64,000 bases of DNA, taken from positions 2,170,001-2,234,000 of the forward strand of contig OX595993.1 in the NCBI GenBank assembly GCA_951394045.1, given 5' to 3'. The stretch's first letter is position 1, and each line of letters starts with the position of its first letter. Shown here piece after piece: positions 50,542 to 63,044 of this stretch. The translations under genes and the position numbers were made by a program. This DNA is from Nitzschia sp. DOCU1 (lineage: Eukaryota > Bacillariophyta > Bacillariophyceae > Bacillariales > Bacillariaceae). The notes below the pieces were generated by a model that did not search any database, was not told where the DNA came from, and saw nothing but the letters and a program-made list of their open reading frames with translations.

Positions 50542-52415
50542 GGAACTTTCGGCAATACTTGCAGCATCTCATCAGATTTCGATCAAACATGGATGGGCCA
50601 ATGCCAAAGCTGGCTAGCCATCGTGAAGACTCTTGGTACTCACCAAATAACGATGAATAAAATAGAAAGACTGGCAGGTTTTTGAGCGCCGATGCACGTT
50701 CCTTGTCATGTCATCGATGGAATGCCCACCCAGGAACTGTCGTTACAGCAACAATAGACTGGGGATTCGTCAATGTGTCCCTTGACGCGGGGTTCCGTAC
50801 TGCCTGCATACGCGCAGTTCCCATGGCCATGCTGTTGATCATCAATCATCATCGAGCCTCGATATCGTCCCGAATACTTTTTCTACCGTTAATACTTGCC
50901 ATTCCACCAGTCTCATCGACGGTCCATCCAATGAATGTTGCTACAGTAACACACTAGAACGTCTCCCCAAGCAAGAATAGTGCATGGCTGCATCGTTGTC
51001 GTGCGCAGAACCACATGGGACGAGGGTACATTTGGTAGTAATACGCCATTGTTCGCTGCTGCAGCTGCTCACTCATAGATACAGGCAGTGTCGCGGCGTT
51101 GTAGCAACAGTTACCCAGCAGCGAGCGAACAACAAGCTCTCGAAGGAAGAGGAGGAGGAGGAACTACTACATCCGTAACGATTCAGTAATTCCGCGGCAG
51201 TCCCATAACTCTCGACATTCTGTACGGTATTGTCAACCGACAAGAAGGAAGCCCATGGTTAACGCCCCAGCACCACTACGACTGTACCGTAGCCTTGGTG
51301 CACAACATATGCCGAACGCCAAGACAATCACACAAGCCAAGAGTAACGTTGCAATTCATGATGAAAGGAATCATGCAACGAAGGAGAAGAAGAGGTCATG
51401 CTCCTTTGTTTTCATTGATGTTCTTGTAGTAGAAGGATGCGCCGCCGATCCGTTTTCTTTCCGTGCTGACAGTACGCTTCCTCGAATGCATGCTGATTCG
51501 AAACAGCCTGCTTCCTTGTTACAATCCATTGACAGTATCATCTACATCAAATACTTGCCCGCTTGCTATCATTCAAGATACCTCTTTTGGGGGCACCCAG
51601 ACAATGAAGAGACCCATGAATGAGCGCCATACAGAAGAAGAAGAAGCCGCCAAGCACGAGGGTAGTAGTTCCAACTCTATTAACACCGAGAATAGCAGCA
51701 ACAACTTGAACAAGATCAGTAGATAGTACAGAGCATCTAGTGTCCAAGTTGTATTTGTAAGAGTTGCAAATATATACCAGCGCTAGTTGGTAGAGAGCAC
51801 TCTTACCTTTGAAAGGTATCATATTTCTCAACGACCATCGCGTGAGATAGAGGGTGGTAGGAAGTTTGGGTGGATGTTGCCAAGCATCGGAGTGCGTAGT
51901 ACCAGGTACGTTGCCCGATTGCGTGTCCAATGAATGTATTCATGCTTGAGGTTTGTTAAAGAAATTTCTTGGCGCACCCCAGCGTGACTGAATGCCAAGT
52001 AGGAATGAATTGGCATCCGACAGTTGGTTTTGAACTTTATTTAGGTATTCAGCCTGTAATATTCTATTTGGGTATGCAGTACTTAAGGCGCACATTCTGC
52101 GGGCTCGAACGAACCGATAGTCAACGGAAAGCGTCGTAGGTAGAGATTGTACGGCAACACTACTACTCTGTCTGTGCGCAAGAATGCACAACTGCTGCCA
52201 CCCTTGCTATTTGTTGGTTATTCTACAACGGCTGCGCCGTGTGTATTACATGGAGTGCGCCAAGAAAGGCAAACTACCAAACAGCACTCCAATTTTGCAA
52301 GAAGCAACGACACCCCCCAAACTCCTCAAAGAACACAAAGCGTGCTTTTGCTGTTGTTTTGTTGCTAGCTGAAGTAGTCGAAGTAGTAGTCGGTCAGTAG
52401 CAGCAACCTTTGAAA
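50542..52415. other. Gene-free stretch upstream of the myosin
   Basis: No supported gene. The frame 51255-51623 begins with ATG but has no recognised domain and I do not call it. Promoter elements of the myosin gene presumably lie here, but none is distinctive. Confidence 0.4.
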
Positions 52416-55400
52416 ATGGAAGTGAATGCGCCAGTGTGGCTGCGTCGCGAGTCGTCCCACTGGGGCTGGGTCCCTGCTGTGATTTCCCGCAAAGAAGAGG
52501 TCGAAACGAGTAGTGGACAGCCCATGATTCACTTGACATTGGTGCAAGATCGTTCTGTCGAAGGCAATGTTCGCCACAGTCTTGCGAGTTCTTCGTCTAA
52601 TAGAAGCAAGCGAGTTCCCCTTCGATCGGGCTCTCAGTACTTTGCCGATGAAGAAGACTTTGAAGTGGTGGTAAAGGTCGACCCCGAGCAACTCAAGACG
52701 GCGGACCACGAAGATATCAAATTGCGGAATCTGCCGAGTAGTTTTCAATGGAGCGGAGCGGACCCCGAAGCGGGCGTCTTGGCGAGTCCCAGCACTCATG
52801 TGCACGCCACTGTGGTGGGCGGTGTGGACGATTTGATTGGATTGACGCACTTGCACGAACCTGCCATTTTGCACGCTTTGAGGCTGAGATACGACGCCGA
52901 CATTATTTACACCGCCACGGGACCGATTTTGATTGCGGTCAATCCCTTCAAGCCCATGGACTTGTACAGTCCGCCCATCATGGAGCGGTATCGACTGCAG
53001 GGCGAGCAAGGCATCGGCAATGGAGATGTCGGCGCCGCGCCCGAGTCTCCCTCGTCCAAGTTTGCGACTCCCTATGGCAAGAATCGAAGACCTAGGGAAA
53101 CTTCGAGTACTATTCGACTGCCGCCGCACGTGTATCAGACGGCCGATGGGGCTTACCGACAGATGCTGCGTGGACTCGAGAACAAGGCTCTGATTTCGGG
53201 CAGGAATGCCCCGCCTGGAGCGCCATCGCCGTCGAATCAAAGCATCCTCGTCTCGGGAGAGTCCGGGGCTGGCAAGACGGTCACCACCAAGATTGTCCTG
53301 AATTACTTTGCCATGCTGTCCAAGCATCGAGCCATGGAAGATGCGCAGCGGAGAACGCCCACCAAGTCTCCTCAAAACAGCAACAGCACGAATACCAACT
53401 TGGATGTCTCGATTGAACAGCAAGTCTTGCAATCCAATCCTATCTTGGAAGCCTTTGGAAATGCTAGAACGATTCGTAACGACAACTCGTCTCGTTTCGG
53501 CAAGTATATTGATATCAACTTTACGCCTTCAGGAAAGCTGGCGGGGGCATCGATTGAAACGTACCTCTTGGAGAAGGTGCGATTGATCCACCCCAGTCCA
53601 GGAGAACGCAACTACCATGTGTTCTATCAATTCCTCAAGGCGGCATCGGCACGAGAACGTCAAGACTTCTTTTTAGGCACAAAGCAATGCCGAGACTTTA
53701 GATTGTTGAGTGATTCGGGGACCTATGATCGAAGAGACGGAGTTTCTGACGAAGAGAATCACTATGAAATGCTTCAAGCCATGGTAAGTAGAAGGAAGGA
53801 CAAGAGGGCGTCTTTATGTCTACACACACTCACGAAGTCTTTTCAAACTGCTACTACTTTTATCAGGCTACCATCGGATTTGATGCCCACGAGATTCATT
53901 CTTTGATGCGCATTGTTTGCGCCATTCTCTTTTGCGGTAACATGAGCTTTACCCCGTCTCAAGATGGAGATTCCTGCAAGCTAGACAAGACCAAGTCAGC
54001 TCTAGCGTGTGCCGCACTATTGGGAATCACTTTCGAGGGACTCGCGCAAGCTTTGACTTCCAGATCCATTATCGCAGCCGACGAAACAGTCACCAAGCCA
54101 TTGACCATTGAAGAAGCTGGCAAGGCCTGTGAAGCACTCATCAAGGCTGTCTACGGTGCTACCTTTGACTACATCGTCGAACGAGTCAACGCCAGCATTG
54201 ACAATAACACGGGCAGGAATACGGCGCAAGGCAATGGGGCTGCCGCGTCCATTGGTGTACTAGATATCTTTGGATTCGAATCCTTTGATGTCAACAGCTT
54301 TGAACAAATTTGCATCAACTACACCAACGAGGCTCTTCAACAGCAGTTCAATCGCTACGTATTCAAGCTGGAACAGCAAGAATACGAGAAAGAAGGTATC
54401 ATGTGGAAGTTTATTTCGTTCCCTGACAACCAAGATGTCCTGGACTTGATCGATATGAAGCACACGGGCATTCTGGCCCTTTTGGATGAGCAGTGCATCT
54501 TGCCAAGAAGTACAGACCAAAAGTTTACCCGGTACTTGTATGCTCGCTGTGACAGTCACGCGAGATTCAGTGCGACGTCAGCCCAACGCGTCGATTATCT
54601 ATTTTCCATTGAACATTATGCTGGTTTGGTGGAGTACACGACAGATGGATGGCTCGAAAAGAATAAGGATCAGCTTCCGGCGGCGTCCTCCGAACTACTC
54701 AAGTCTTCTGAATTTGACTTGTTGCTTGACATTAATCGTTTCATTCGTTCGGAAGATCGTGGGGGACGTGGTACAGTGGCAACCAAGTCGGTGTCTTCGC
54801 AGTTCTCGTCGCAGCTACGAATCCTTCGATCTCGTATTGAGACTACGATTCCCCATTACATTCGTTGCCTAAAGCCCAACGATGAGCTTGTGCCTGATTA
54901 CTTTGAACCCAAGAATATTGTAGAACAACTTCGATGTGGGGGTGTACTCGAAGCTGTTCGAGTCAGTCGCGCTGGGTATCCTACTCGATACCCTCACGAC
55001 GTCTTTACGGCTCGCTACTACATTTTGGGTGATCAAAAGGACCGTACTCCCATGAGCCCACTCTTCTCTCCTAACGCCAAGAACAATGTAGAAAAGGAGT
55101 CGGAACTCAAGCGTTTGATTGGAAAGATTGCTCAAGATTTGTGGGAGATTGATCATCGTATCCTTCAGGCACAATTGGAAGCGGAACGAAAGCATCGGGC
55201 GTCGATAGCCTCTTATGCTGTGGTTCAGACCAAGCCTCACGCGACGGCTGCGGCGACTGCAGCAGTTACCACCAAGAAGATGCATAGCGGCCATGCAGCA
55301 TCTCAAATTCCCTACAACTTGGTAGTGGAAAGTTCCGTCATGACCCCCGAGTTTCAACGAAAGCGCAAGTCTAAGAACGACAAGAAGAACTCTGTCAGCA

Positions 55401-58400
55401 AGGATCACAAGGTTGCTCGTCCTGAGACCAGACAGGAGTTCTTGTCGCTAGACTTTTCGTCTCGTTGTGCTGTGGCTGGCTTGCAATTGGGCCGCACCAA
55501 GGTCTTTTTGCGTCGTGAAGCCTTTGATCGAATTGAAGCCCTGAGATCGGAAAAGTTTTTCAACGCCGCAGCTGCCATTCAAAAGATTGTTCGTGGAAAG
55601 ATTTGCCGCGAACACTTTTTGTACATGCGACGTGCCGCCATTATCATTCAATGCCGTATGCGAATGGTTCTTTCGCGCAATTTCGTACACTATACTCGTG
55701 TCTATCAGGCGGCAGTCACTATCCAATGTGCTTGGAGACTCTTTGTGTCAAGAATGTATGTCTTTGAAATGCAATTGGCTCGTCGTACCGCGGCCATGAT
55801 GATTCAACGTGCCTACCGCGAATACAAGTATGGAGAACGATTGCCTCCTGGTCCATCGGAAGAAGATGTCATTCGCGCTGTCATTCAAGTTCAAGCCATG
55901 TATCGGGGTGCCAAGGCCCGATCGGATTTGCTTCAAATGGTCAGTGCCGCTGTTGCGGCGCCCTCTCCCGTTTCTCTCAAGCACGTGCGCTCTCCAGAAA
56001 TGACGCGTCAAATCGTTCCAGCCAAGTCGCAAGAAATTACCTCCTATGTCGATACGGCTCAATTGGGCGAACTCTTTCGTGAAATTCAAGACGAAAATTG
56101 GGCCATGGTTGAAAGCATTTTGGATAAGCATCCTGAACTAGCTGAACAACCCGACCTCAAGACGGGAGAACTGGCCCTGCACAAGATTGCTCGCCATGCC
56201 GGGGCATGGACTCTACTGATTGACATGGTATTGGTGTTGTACCCCAAGGGGCTCATTCATCGCGACAATATGGGCGCTCTACCCATTCATCATGCGGCTG
56301 CCCACGACAATTTGTCGGCTTTGGAGATTGTCTACAGTGCCTACAAGGAAGGTATCAACGATACTGACAAGATGGGGCGTCTTCCCATTCATGTAGCGGC
56401 CAATTACGATGCTGTCGATGCCATAAAGTTTTTGCTACAAAAGTCTCCGGAAGGAGCTTACACCATGGTCTATCGTCCGCCTTTGAACTCGGGTGGGGGT
56501 CTTCCTTTGCACATTGCTTGCCGCAACAATGCCTCGATTGGTGTCATAACGGCACTTTTGGCGGAGAACTTTGCCTCCGCCAAGCGAACGGACGAAAACG
56601 GGGATCTGCCTTTGCACTTGTTGTTGCGCTGTGGTGAAGTCGTCGACCCAGTCGTTGTCAAGACACTATTGACATGCTTCGCTGGTGCCGTTTCTCGTAC
56701 CGACATGCATGGGGACTTGCCCTTGCATACTTCCATCAAATATCAGTGCACTTCGACTGTCACGAATTCGATTTTGATGCAATACAGTGAGGCGGCTGGC
56801 ATCTTTAACGGCGAAGGGCACTCTGCCTTGCATCTAGCCTTCAAGCACCATGCAGATGATCGTACTATCATGGGCTTGTTGAATCATGCGCCTGATTTGG
56901 CAACTCAAGTGGACAAGAAGACTGGGTTGCTACCGATTCAAGTCGCTACCGAAAACGAGCATTCTCACTTCATTGTCCACAACTTGTTGAAGAGGGATAT
57001 GCCCATTGATGTCAAGGAGAAGGTCCGAGCCCAGCTCATGCCTCATCATTACTCCTGGAACCACATTGTGGCCAACACAGAGGACATGTACCATCAAGTC
57101 ATCACAAAGGTATTGCAATCCTGCACGCAACCCCAAGTTCTGGCCTTGGCGCACATTGAAGGTCCTGATGGAAAGATTGCTTTAGCTGCGGCTACACCAG
57201 TCTGCAAACACGAGATGCGCGTCATGTTGCGTTTGTTCAATACTTTGGAAGTGGTCAATCAACGCCCAGCATACACCAATCCTGTCAGCGATACGCAGAT
57301 CTTTTATGCACTCCGCTATGATCCTCCTCCGCAAGCCAATGGGGCCTATACTGTCTTGCACGAGGAAAAGAATGACGGTGCCGATGACTATGTTGAAGAC
57401 TGGGATGACAACTCTCACGTCTCTGGGGTTTCCAAGACGAGCCATCGATCGACTTTGACGAGCCGCTCTCAACAGAGTATTGAAGACAAGCTGCGTCACA
57501 TTCGCCGTGAAAAGGGACAGCAAGTCATTGCCAAGCTGACGTCTCGATCGGAGATTGTGGAACGCGAGCTCAAGGTGCGAAAGGACTTTCATTTGTCCCG
57601 CCACTACGTTCCAGCAATTATCAGTGTTCACCATACCGTCCAACACGCTGCCTACTCGGAAGCTATGGCCGAACCAGGCTACTGTATTACGATGGAAGGT
57701 GCCGACACGACGGCCGAGAATCTCATGTTGGATATGCGCAAGCACGGCAAGCCCTTCCCTGAAAAGGCCCTCAAGCGTATTGGTATTTCCTTGTTGCACA
57801 TGCATGAACATGGAATCATTCACGGAGACTTTGGAACGCACAACATCGGAAAGTTTGGTAACCGCTGGAAGCTGTTGGGCGTCGGCGGTAGCGTGCCACT
57901 TGGTCGACCTACCGACCCCAATCGAGGTTTCTACCATCCTCCTGAATCCATCGTTGTCGAGAACAAGCGTGCCCCCATTGCCAAGAAGAACTTTGCGGCG
58001 AGCGTTGTGTCGATTCCAGCTCATACCACCTACGATATCTGGGCATATGGCGTCGTCCTTTACGAAGCCCTAGCTGGTGTTCCACTGGGCCCTTATGCCT
58101 GCCGTGGCAAGCGTGCCATGAGTGCTAGCGAAGTCTGCAAGATTGGTCTCTGGGACGAAGCCAGTCTCCGCAAGGCACTTCGACATGTCCCTGAGAACAC
58201 CCTGGCCCGTGACTTGCTCAAGCGTCTATTGCATCATGATCCTAGCAAACGCATTAGTTCGATGCGTCATGTCTTGGAGCACCCCTTCTTCACAAGTGGA
58301 AGTGTCGGAGGAAATGGACAAGGAGATCGTGCCTCTCCTACGAACACAATGCACTCCACCCCCAGCCACGACTCCCAGTCTCAATCGTCGCGAAATCCTC

Positions 58401-58633
58401 GTTCGACGAAACCTCATGGTCACAATTTCAACTCTGGAGATCCCAACCATTTCAACGCATTTGCGGACATGCCCGAGGGTGTCAAGCAAAGTGGGTCTTC
58501 GGAAAGTGTGGAGAATCGCGAGAACGGCGTCCCCAAGAGTCGCAAATCAGAGGAAGGCCGCAGCAGCGCAGACGGCCGTAACTTTGGAACGTTTCGCAAC
58601 AAGCTCCGTACCTTTCGAAAGCAAGCGGTTTGA
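52416..58633 (+). CDS. Unconventional myosin with IQ, ankyrin repeats and C-terminal pseudokinase
   Basis: The CDS joins 52416-53783 and 53867-58633 to 2044 residues (83-nt intron, ATG|GTAAGT...TATCAG|GCT). An actin-based motor: P-loop GESGAGKT (281-288), switch I NDNSSRFGKYI (~355), switch II LDIFGFESF (~588), actin-binding LRILRSRIETTIPHYIRCLK and RAGYPTRYP. About 150-165 residues, much of it charged, separate this from the converter LGRTKVFLRREAF, over 100 more than usual. Residues ~1020-1115 hold several IQ motifs (AAIQKIVRGKICREHFLYMR, AAVTIQCAWRLFVSRMYVFE). Residues ~1180-1500 hold ankyrin-type repeats (GALPIHHAAAHDN, GRLPIHVAANYD, GLPLHIACRNN). Residues ~1685-1930 are a kinase fold with HGDFGTHN for HRDxxxxN, GVG for DFG, but TYDIWAYGVVLYE intact, hence a likely pseudokinase. 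The Ser-rich, basic tail is disordered. The start is ATG 52416, before MEVNAPVWLRRESSHWGWVP. Confidence 0.93.
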
Positions 58634-59506
58634 TTAAAGAATCTGGACGATGCTTGAGGATTGTCGTCTACTATTTGTGTACATCGAGGGTGTTGATGCA
58701 CTCGAGGCACCACATTGAATGTGGTGGTCAAAGAATTGCATCCTACCATATAACTACAAACTACTACTAGAACTTTGGAGACTACTATCGTCATTCTTCC
58801 GCTAGCTAGTAGAAATAGTTGCTACTTTATCGCCCGGCCAATGGACCACGGCATCTCCTAACCTGGGCGCTTTCGCTGAGCCTGCAACAAGTTCTATCCC
58901 TAGCTCTATTCCAAATATTGGCTAGTATTTCTTGGGTGTAAGCTTTGGATATCTGCAACGCTTCGGTTCTTGGAGCATAGCTAAGATTCCAATAGCAGTG
59001 CTCCCGGGCTTTATGCTCCCTCGTACCTTTTGAAATTTTCTGGCCACTTCGTTTGGTCCTCCTTTCGTCGCAGACTTCCGAACTTATCCGACTTTACTTG
59101 TAGCCTATACGGTGAGTTTCGCTTTCTACTACTCTACTACTAGCAATATCAAAGAACTCCACCTTGAGGGGTCCTCGTTTTTCGAGACCTTCGTGTTGAT
59201 GATACTCCGAATTTGTGGCATCTCTCTGGCGAGAAATGTCATGGTTCTCCGTACCATGTATGCCATATCGACTTGTGGCCGGAAAATGGTCAGAAGGCTT
59301 ATATACTACGAATTCTTCGGATTTGTGATTTAACCCCTTCTGCTTGGCTGGTGGATATGATGACGTTTCCGGGACCACCCTGTCGAACTCTTGCGCTCTC
59401 TACAAATGCGACCGCTCAATTTCAAGGCGATCGTACAATACCGCGTTCTTCTTTCGTACCGTTCGATTCTTTCTTTGCTGTGGCGACGATGCGTCTTCTG
59501 ACATAA
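58634..59506. other. Intergenic region
   Basis: 3' flank of the myosin and 5' flank of the F-box gene; no gene seen. Confidence 0.4.
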
Positions 59507-61966
59507 ATGCAATTTCTCCACAAGGATGAGAATATTATGTTGTTTACGAATCCGTGTCATTCAACCCCAAGTAGTAACCCATGTCCATCCTTTACAATGC
59601 GGAGAGGATATAAGATCCAGCCTGAACCAGAGGGGAAGCAAGGATCGAAAGGCAGCAGCAACAACGCTGTCGGCCGAGTGTTAACCGGCGACGAGATGGC
59701 GTGCGAGAAAATTAACACCAATGGCTCCGCCAACCTCAGTGCCCAACGCCCCCGCCCCCTTGCTTCAGAGACGATCTCGTTCATCCCCCCCACAACCGAT
59801 CTCCACCCCATGCCTTGGGGTCAATCTACTTCGTCCCCCAAAGCCGCTGATCTTTCGTTATTACGGTCTAACTACCCAGAACAAAGCGAACTGTACGAAC
59901 ATTCAGGAGGCAAGGCGGAATGTGCAGAATTCGACCCGAGCGACACATCTTTTGACGATTTGACGGAATCGTCTGCTGACTTTGTGGATGTTCCTGATCT
60001 CGTGAATGAAGACAGCATTCCTATTTACGCTCAGAATGCTGCCCCACTGTCCTCTGGTGCTTCTAGAGACGTCCTTCCCCTTCGCGACGCGCTTCTTAGC
60101 AATGGATCGCAGGTGGTCAGCCCGACTTTCGACGGGTCTCTTAACAAGGTCTCTCCAAGGTCTACGAACCAACAAAAGTCGGCGTTAAAGTCGAGTCTCA
60201 AGTCTTCAAGGTTTGGGGTCAACCGTAAGCAGTTAGCTCTGACAGGACGGCCTTCCACAGAACGTCGAGTCCGGGGCCTTTGGAATGATTCCACCAATCA
60301 CGCTGATTGCCACTGGAATAAGCTTCGTGACGAAACGGTGGTCCATATAATGGGCTTTCTGAATCTCGCAGAAACTCTCAAGGTCAGCATGCTGGCTAAG
60401 CGTTATCGGTCGCTTGCCCAGTCGAACAAACAGCTATGGCATTCAGTAGATGCAACTGAGTTCGTAGAAGCTGCCCACACCCACTTTTTATTGTCGAGTT
60501 CGTCTATATCGGAAGCGCAAGAACGAACTGGCCACGAATTGGAGACTGTGCTAAAGCAGCACCGACCGATTAGCCTGACGATCCGAAATATTCATAACCG
60601 TCTCTCCGCACATTCTTATCTACCAAGTGTCTCCTCACTGCAGGAGCTATCCTTGTCTCACTTTGAAGACTTGACCGATACCCATGCGCACGTGCTGCTG
60701 TTGATGACACTAGCCGGCACTGTGGCTGCCGCCGCCAAGAAACGATCCAACTCACTCCGCAAGCTGGAGTTAAACCACTGTCCTCGGTTAACAAATGCAT
60801 CGGTGCGCTCGATCGTTTCTCAATGTCCCATGTTGGAGGTGCTTAGCCTTCAGGGCTGTTCTGGTATCACTAACGTAGCACCCCTAGCTGGCTTGCTCCT
60901 GACAGAAACTAAGCCCCGCGATGTCAACTTGGTTGGGGCCACCCCTCCCCAGCCTTCCATGCTGATGAACATGTTTGCGCCACCCCCAAGGCTCGCTCCT
61001 GTCACAGAAACACAATCTCCGCAAAATGCCGCTCTTATGGGCACGTTCTCGCCCCCATCTAATCCGACGCCCGAGCCGCCTTTGCCTGCTCCTTCGATTC
61101 TTTCCAACATGTTCGCTCCACCTTCGAAGCCTGCAGCCGAGCCTTTGCTATCTACTTTGTTCGGTCCTCCTTCAGCGGCATGTCCCGCCCGCCCGGTTAC
61201 ACCTCCCAGCACGCCGCCTCGTACTACTAACTCACCAACGCCGGCCAGCTCCCTTCAATCCTTATTCGCTCCTCCGGGTATGTCGCCCCAACGGAAGAGT
61301 GCGCCCTCGGTACCGTCCCTCGCTGCTATGGGCCGTGGGCTCGGTATGCCCTCAGCTCTAGCTGCGGGGGGTGCTGCTATTCCTGGCAAACTTCAAGAAC
61401 TCGATTTGCAACGCACTGGCACCAGTCCAGCCGCCGTATTGAAACTCTTTCAAACGGCTACTGATGGAAATACACTCGATGTATCCCTCCGATCGCTTCG
61501 GCTTGACGGAAACCAGTGGAACGATGGACACTTAGAACAACTCTGTGACTTGTTGCTTTGCAGCCAGCTAAGCGAGTTGTCTTTGGAATGCTCCCCCCAT
61601 CTTTATCCAAATGATGGATCCTTGACGGATGATGCCCTGATCCGCCTTGCCGGCCGTGTCCGCTTTTCTAAACTATCTCTTTTAAATCTTTCGGGACAGC
61701 ATCGCATGAGCGGTACTGCCGTCGCTAAATTTCTCGGGCAAGCCCCAAGACTTTCAAAGTTAATTTGTCAGCGAATGCCCAATCTATTGCATGAAACTTC
61801 CGCGACACCCCTCATGAAACGACTGAGCGCCTTGCGCAAGAAACAATTGCTGCAACTCGTCGATTTGCGTGAGTGTGAATTGGAGCCACTTGTTTTGGAA
61901 CTAGTCAAGAGCACTCTGGTCTCGCCTACTGATTTTGCAAAGAAGCCTGTACAATTAGTCTTGTAA
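59507..61966 (+). CDS. F-box / leucine-rich repeat protein with FAPP repeats
   Basis: The protein has 819 residues from the ATG at 59507; the ATG at 59597 (MRRGYKIQPEPEGK) is an alternative. A disordered acidic/Ser-rich N-terminus is followed by an F-box at ~268-318 (WNKLRDETVVHIMGFLNLAE, SLAQSNKQLWHSVDATEF), which should bind Skp1 in an SCF ubiquitin ligase. Cys-containing LRRs follow (SLRKLELNHCPRLTNASVRS, MLEVLSLQGCSGITNVAPLA). The LRR array is then interrupted by ~150 Pro-rich residues with five related motifs: MNMFAPPPRL, MGTFSPPSNP, SNMFAPPSKP, STLFGPPSAA and QSLFAPPGMS. LRRs resume at LQELDLQRTGTS, LRSLRLDGNQWND and LSELSLECSPHL. The substrate is probably recognised by the LRRs; the role of the FAPP insert is unknown. 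Confidence 0.85.
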   Translation: MQFLHKDENIMLFTNPCHSTPSSNPCPSFTMRRGYKIQPEPEGKQGSKGSSNNAVGRVLTGDEMACEKINTNGSANLSAQRPRPLASETISFIPPTTDLHPMPWGQSTSSPKAADLSLLRSNYPEQSELYEHSGGKAECAEFDPSDTSFDDLTESSADFVDVPDLVNEDSIPIYAQNAAPLSSGASRDVLPLRDALLSNGSQVVSPTFDGSLNKVSPRSTNQQKSALKSSLKSSRFGVNRKQLALTGRPSTERRVRGLWNDSTNHADCHWNKLRDETVVHIMGFLNLAETLKVSMLAKRYRSLAQSNKQLWHSVDATEFVEAAHTHFLLSSSSISEAQERTGHELETVLKQHRPISLTIRNIHNRLSAHSYLPSVSSLQELSLSHFEDLTDTHAHVLLLMTLAGTVAAAAKKRSNSLRKLELNHCPRLTNASVRSIVSQCPMLEVLSLQGCSGITNVAPLAGLLLTETKPRDVNLVGATPPQPSMLMNMFAPPPRLAPVTETQSPQNAALMGTFSPPSNPTPEPPLPAPSILSNMFAPPSKPAAEPLLSTLFGPPSAACPARPVTPPSTPPRTTNSPTPASSLQSLFAPPGMSPQRKSAPSVPSLAAMGRGLGMPSALAAGGAAIPGKLQELDLQRTGTSPAAVLKLFQTATDGNTLDVSLRSLRLDGNQWNDGHLEQLCDLLLCSQLSELSLECSPHLYPNDGSLTDDALIRLAGRVRFSKLSLLNLSGQHRMSGTAVAKFLGQAPRLSKLICQRMPNLLHETSATPLMKRLSALRKKQLLQLVDLRECELEPLVLELVKSTLVSPTDFAKKPVQLVL

Positions 61967-62103
61967 ACATAGCAACAATTTTCTAGAGCAAAATGTGGCT
62001 CTTGCCTTTGTCTATCATACGCCCGTTCCCTGCCAGATCGCGTAGAGTTTAGAGTCATTGCGCTGCTTACAAGTAGGGCGGGAGAGGATTAGAATCGGCA
62101 GCA

Positions 62104-62305
62104 GACGCCGTCGAGTGAAGCGGATTGTTGTCGCTAGCTAGAGGCGGACCTCCCTCCCCTATGTGGGAAATCTCCTCTGGGCAGAACAGCTGTGGCCTTC
62201 CGCTCCGAAATCGAACTGCTTTGACGTAGCGGTGGGGCTCAGAAGTTTGTTGCGTGAACAGATGAAACCAAAAGCTCGACGAATAGATAGATCTAGTAAC
62301 ACAAC
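62104..62305. repeat. Repeat A relative, partial copy 3
   Basis: Shares GTCGAGTGAAG, CCGAAATCGAACTGCTTTGA, CGTAGCGGTGGGGCTCAG and CGAATAGATAGAT with repeat A, with extra sequence in between. Confidence 0.7.
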
Positions 62306-63044
62306 GTTTTAGAATCGACGAATACATAGATCTAGTTGCATAATAGCTAGAAGTAATAGAGTAGACTCGAAACATTGTGCGCGAATTGTAGCCATGGAAG
62401 TAGCGGAGGTAGTAGAATAGATTTGAAACATTGTGAGTAAGTTGTGGCTAGAGAAGTGGCAGTGTACTCTTGGCATCGGACCCTACTCGATTACTTCGAT
62501 TTTTCCATGGTTTCCTTTTGCCTATCCACGTCAACCCAGCATCAGTGGTTGAATCCATTTGCCACATGGACAAACTTGACTCAGCTTGAGGGTCGTTTCG
62601 TCATAGAATGACCAACCGACAACCTAGAGCAGTAGCCATTCTCGATACCAGCCGAGTTCTAGCTTCGCCCTTGACACGAATACTTCCAGTTTGTGGTAGT
62701 TTTAAAACGATTGCTCAAGATAGTGGGATGTGTTTTCCAGCATCTTCTTAACCTGGAGCCACCAGTTGCGACGGATGACATGGCACAGGCACCGGCGACG
62801 CCAGAATCAGTTGTAGTGGTTGTTGTTGTCGACTGGCATTGCGTGCTTTGTTGTAGAAAGGCTTCTGAACTTTGAGCATTGGGGGCTGGGACCTCAAGTA
62901 ATGACAATCCCGACGATGGTGACCATCAAAGATTCACCGATAAGAGTTTCAACGTTTTAGCCTGGCAGACGTAGCCAAACAACGCTTCGAAGAAGACAAC
63001 CCCATTGTTGCGGGGGGGGGGGGGGGGGGGATTGGAATCGTCAG

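Noticed and set aside
51255..51623. ATG-initiated frame of 122 codons upstream of the myosin
   Set aside because: No domain, no neighbours of similar type and antisense frames are equally open.
52365..53432. Minus-strand frame of 355 codons
   Set aside because: It is the antisense of the myosin motor exon, which has unmistakable motifs.
57182..58024. Minus-strand frame of 280 codons
   Set aside because: Antisense of the myosin pseudokinase region.
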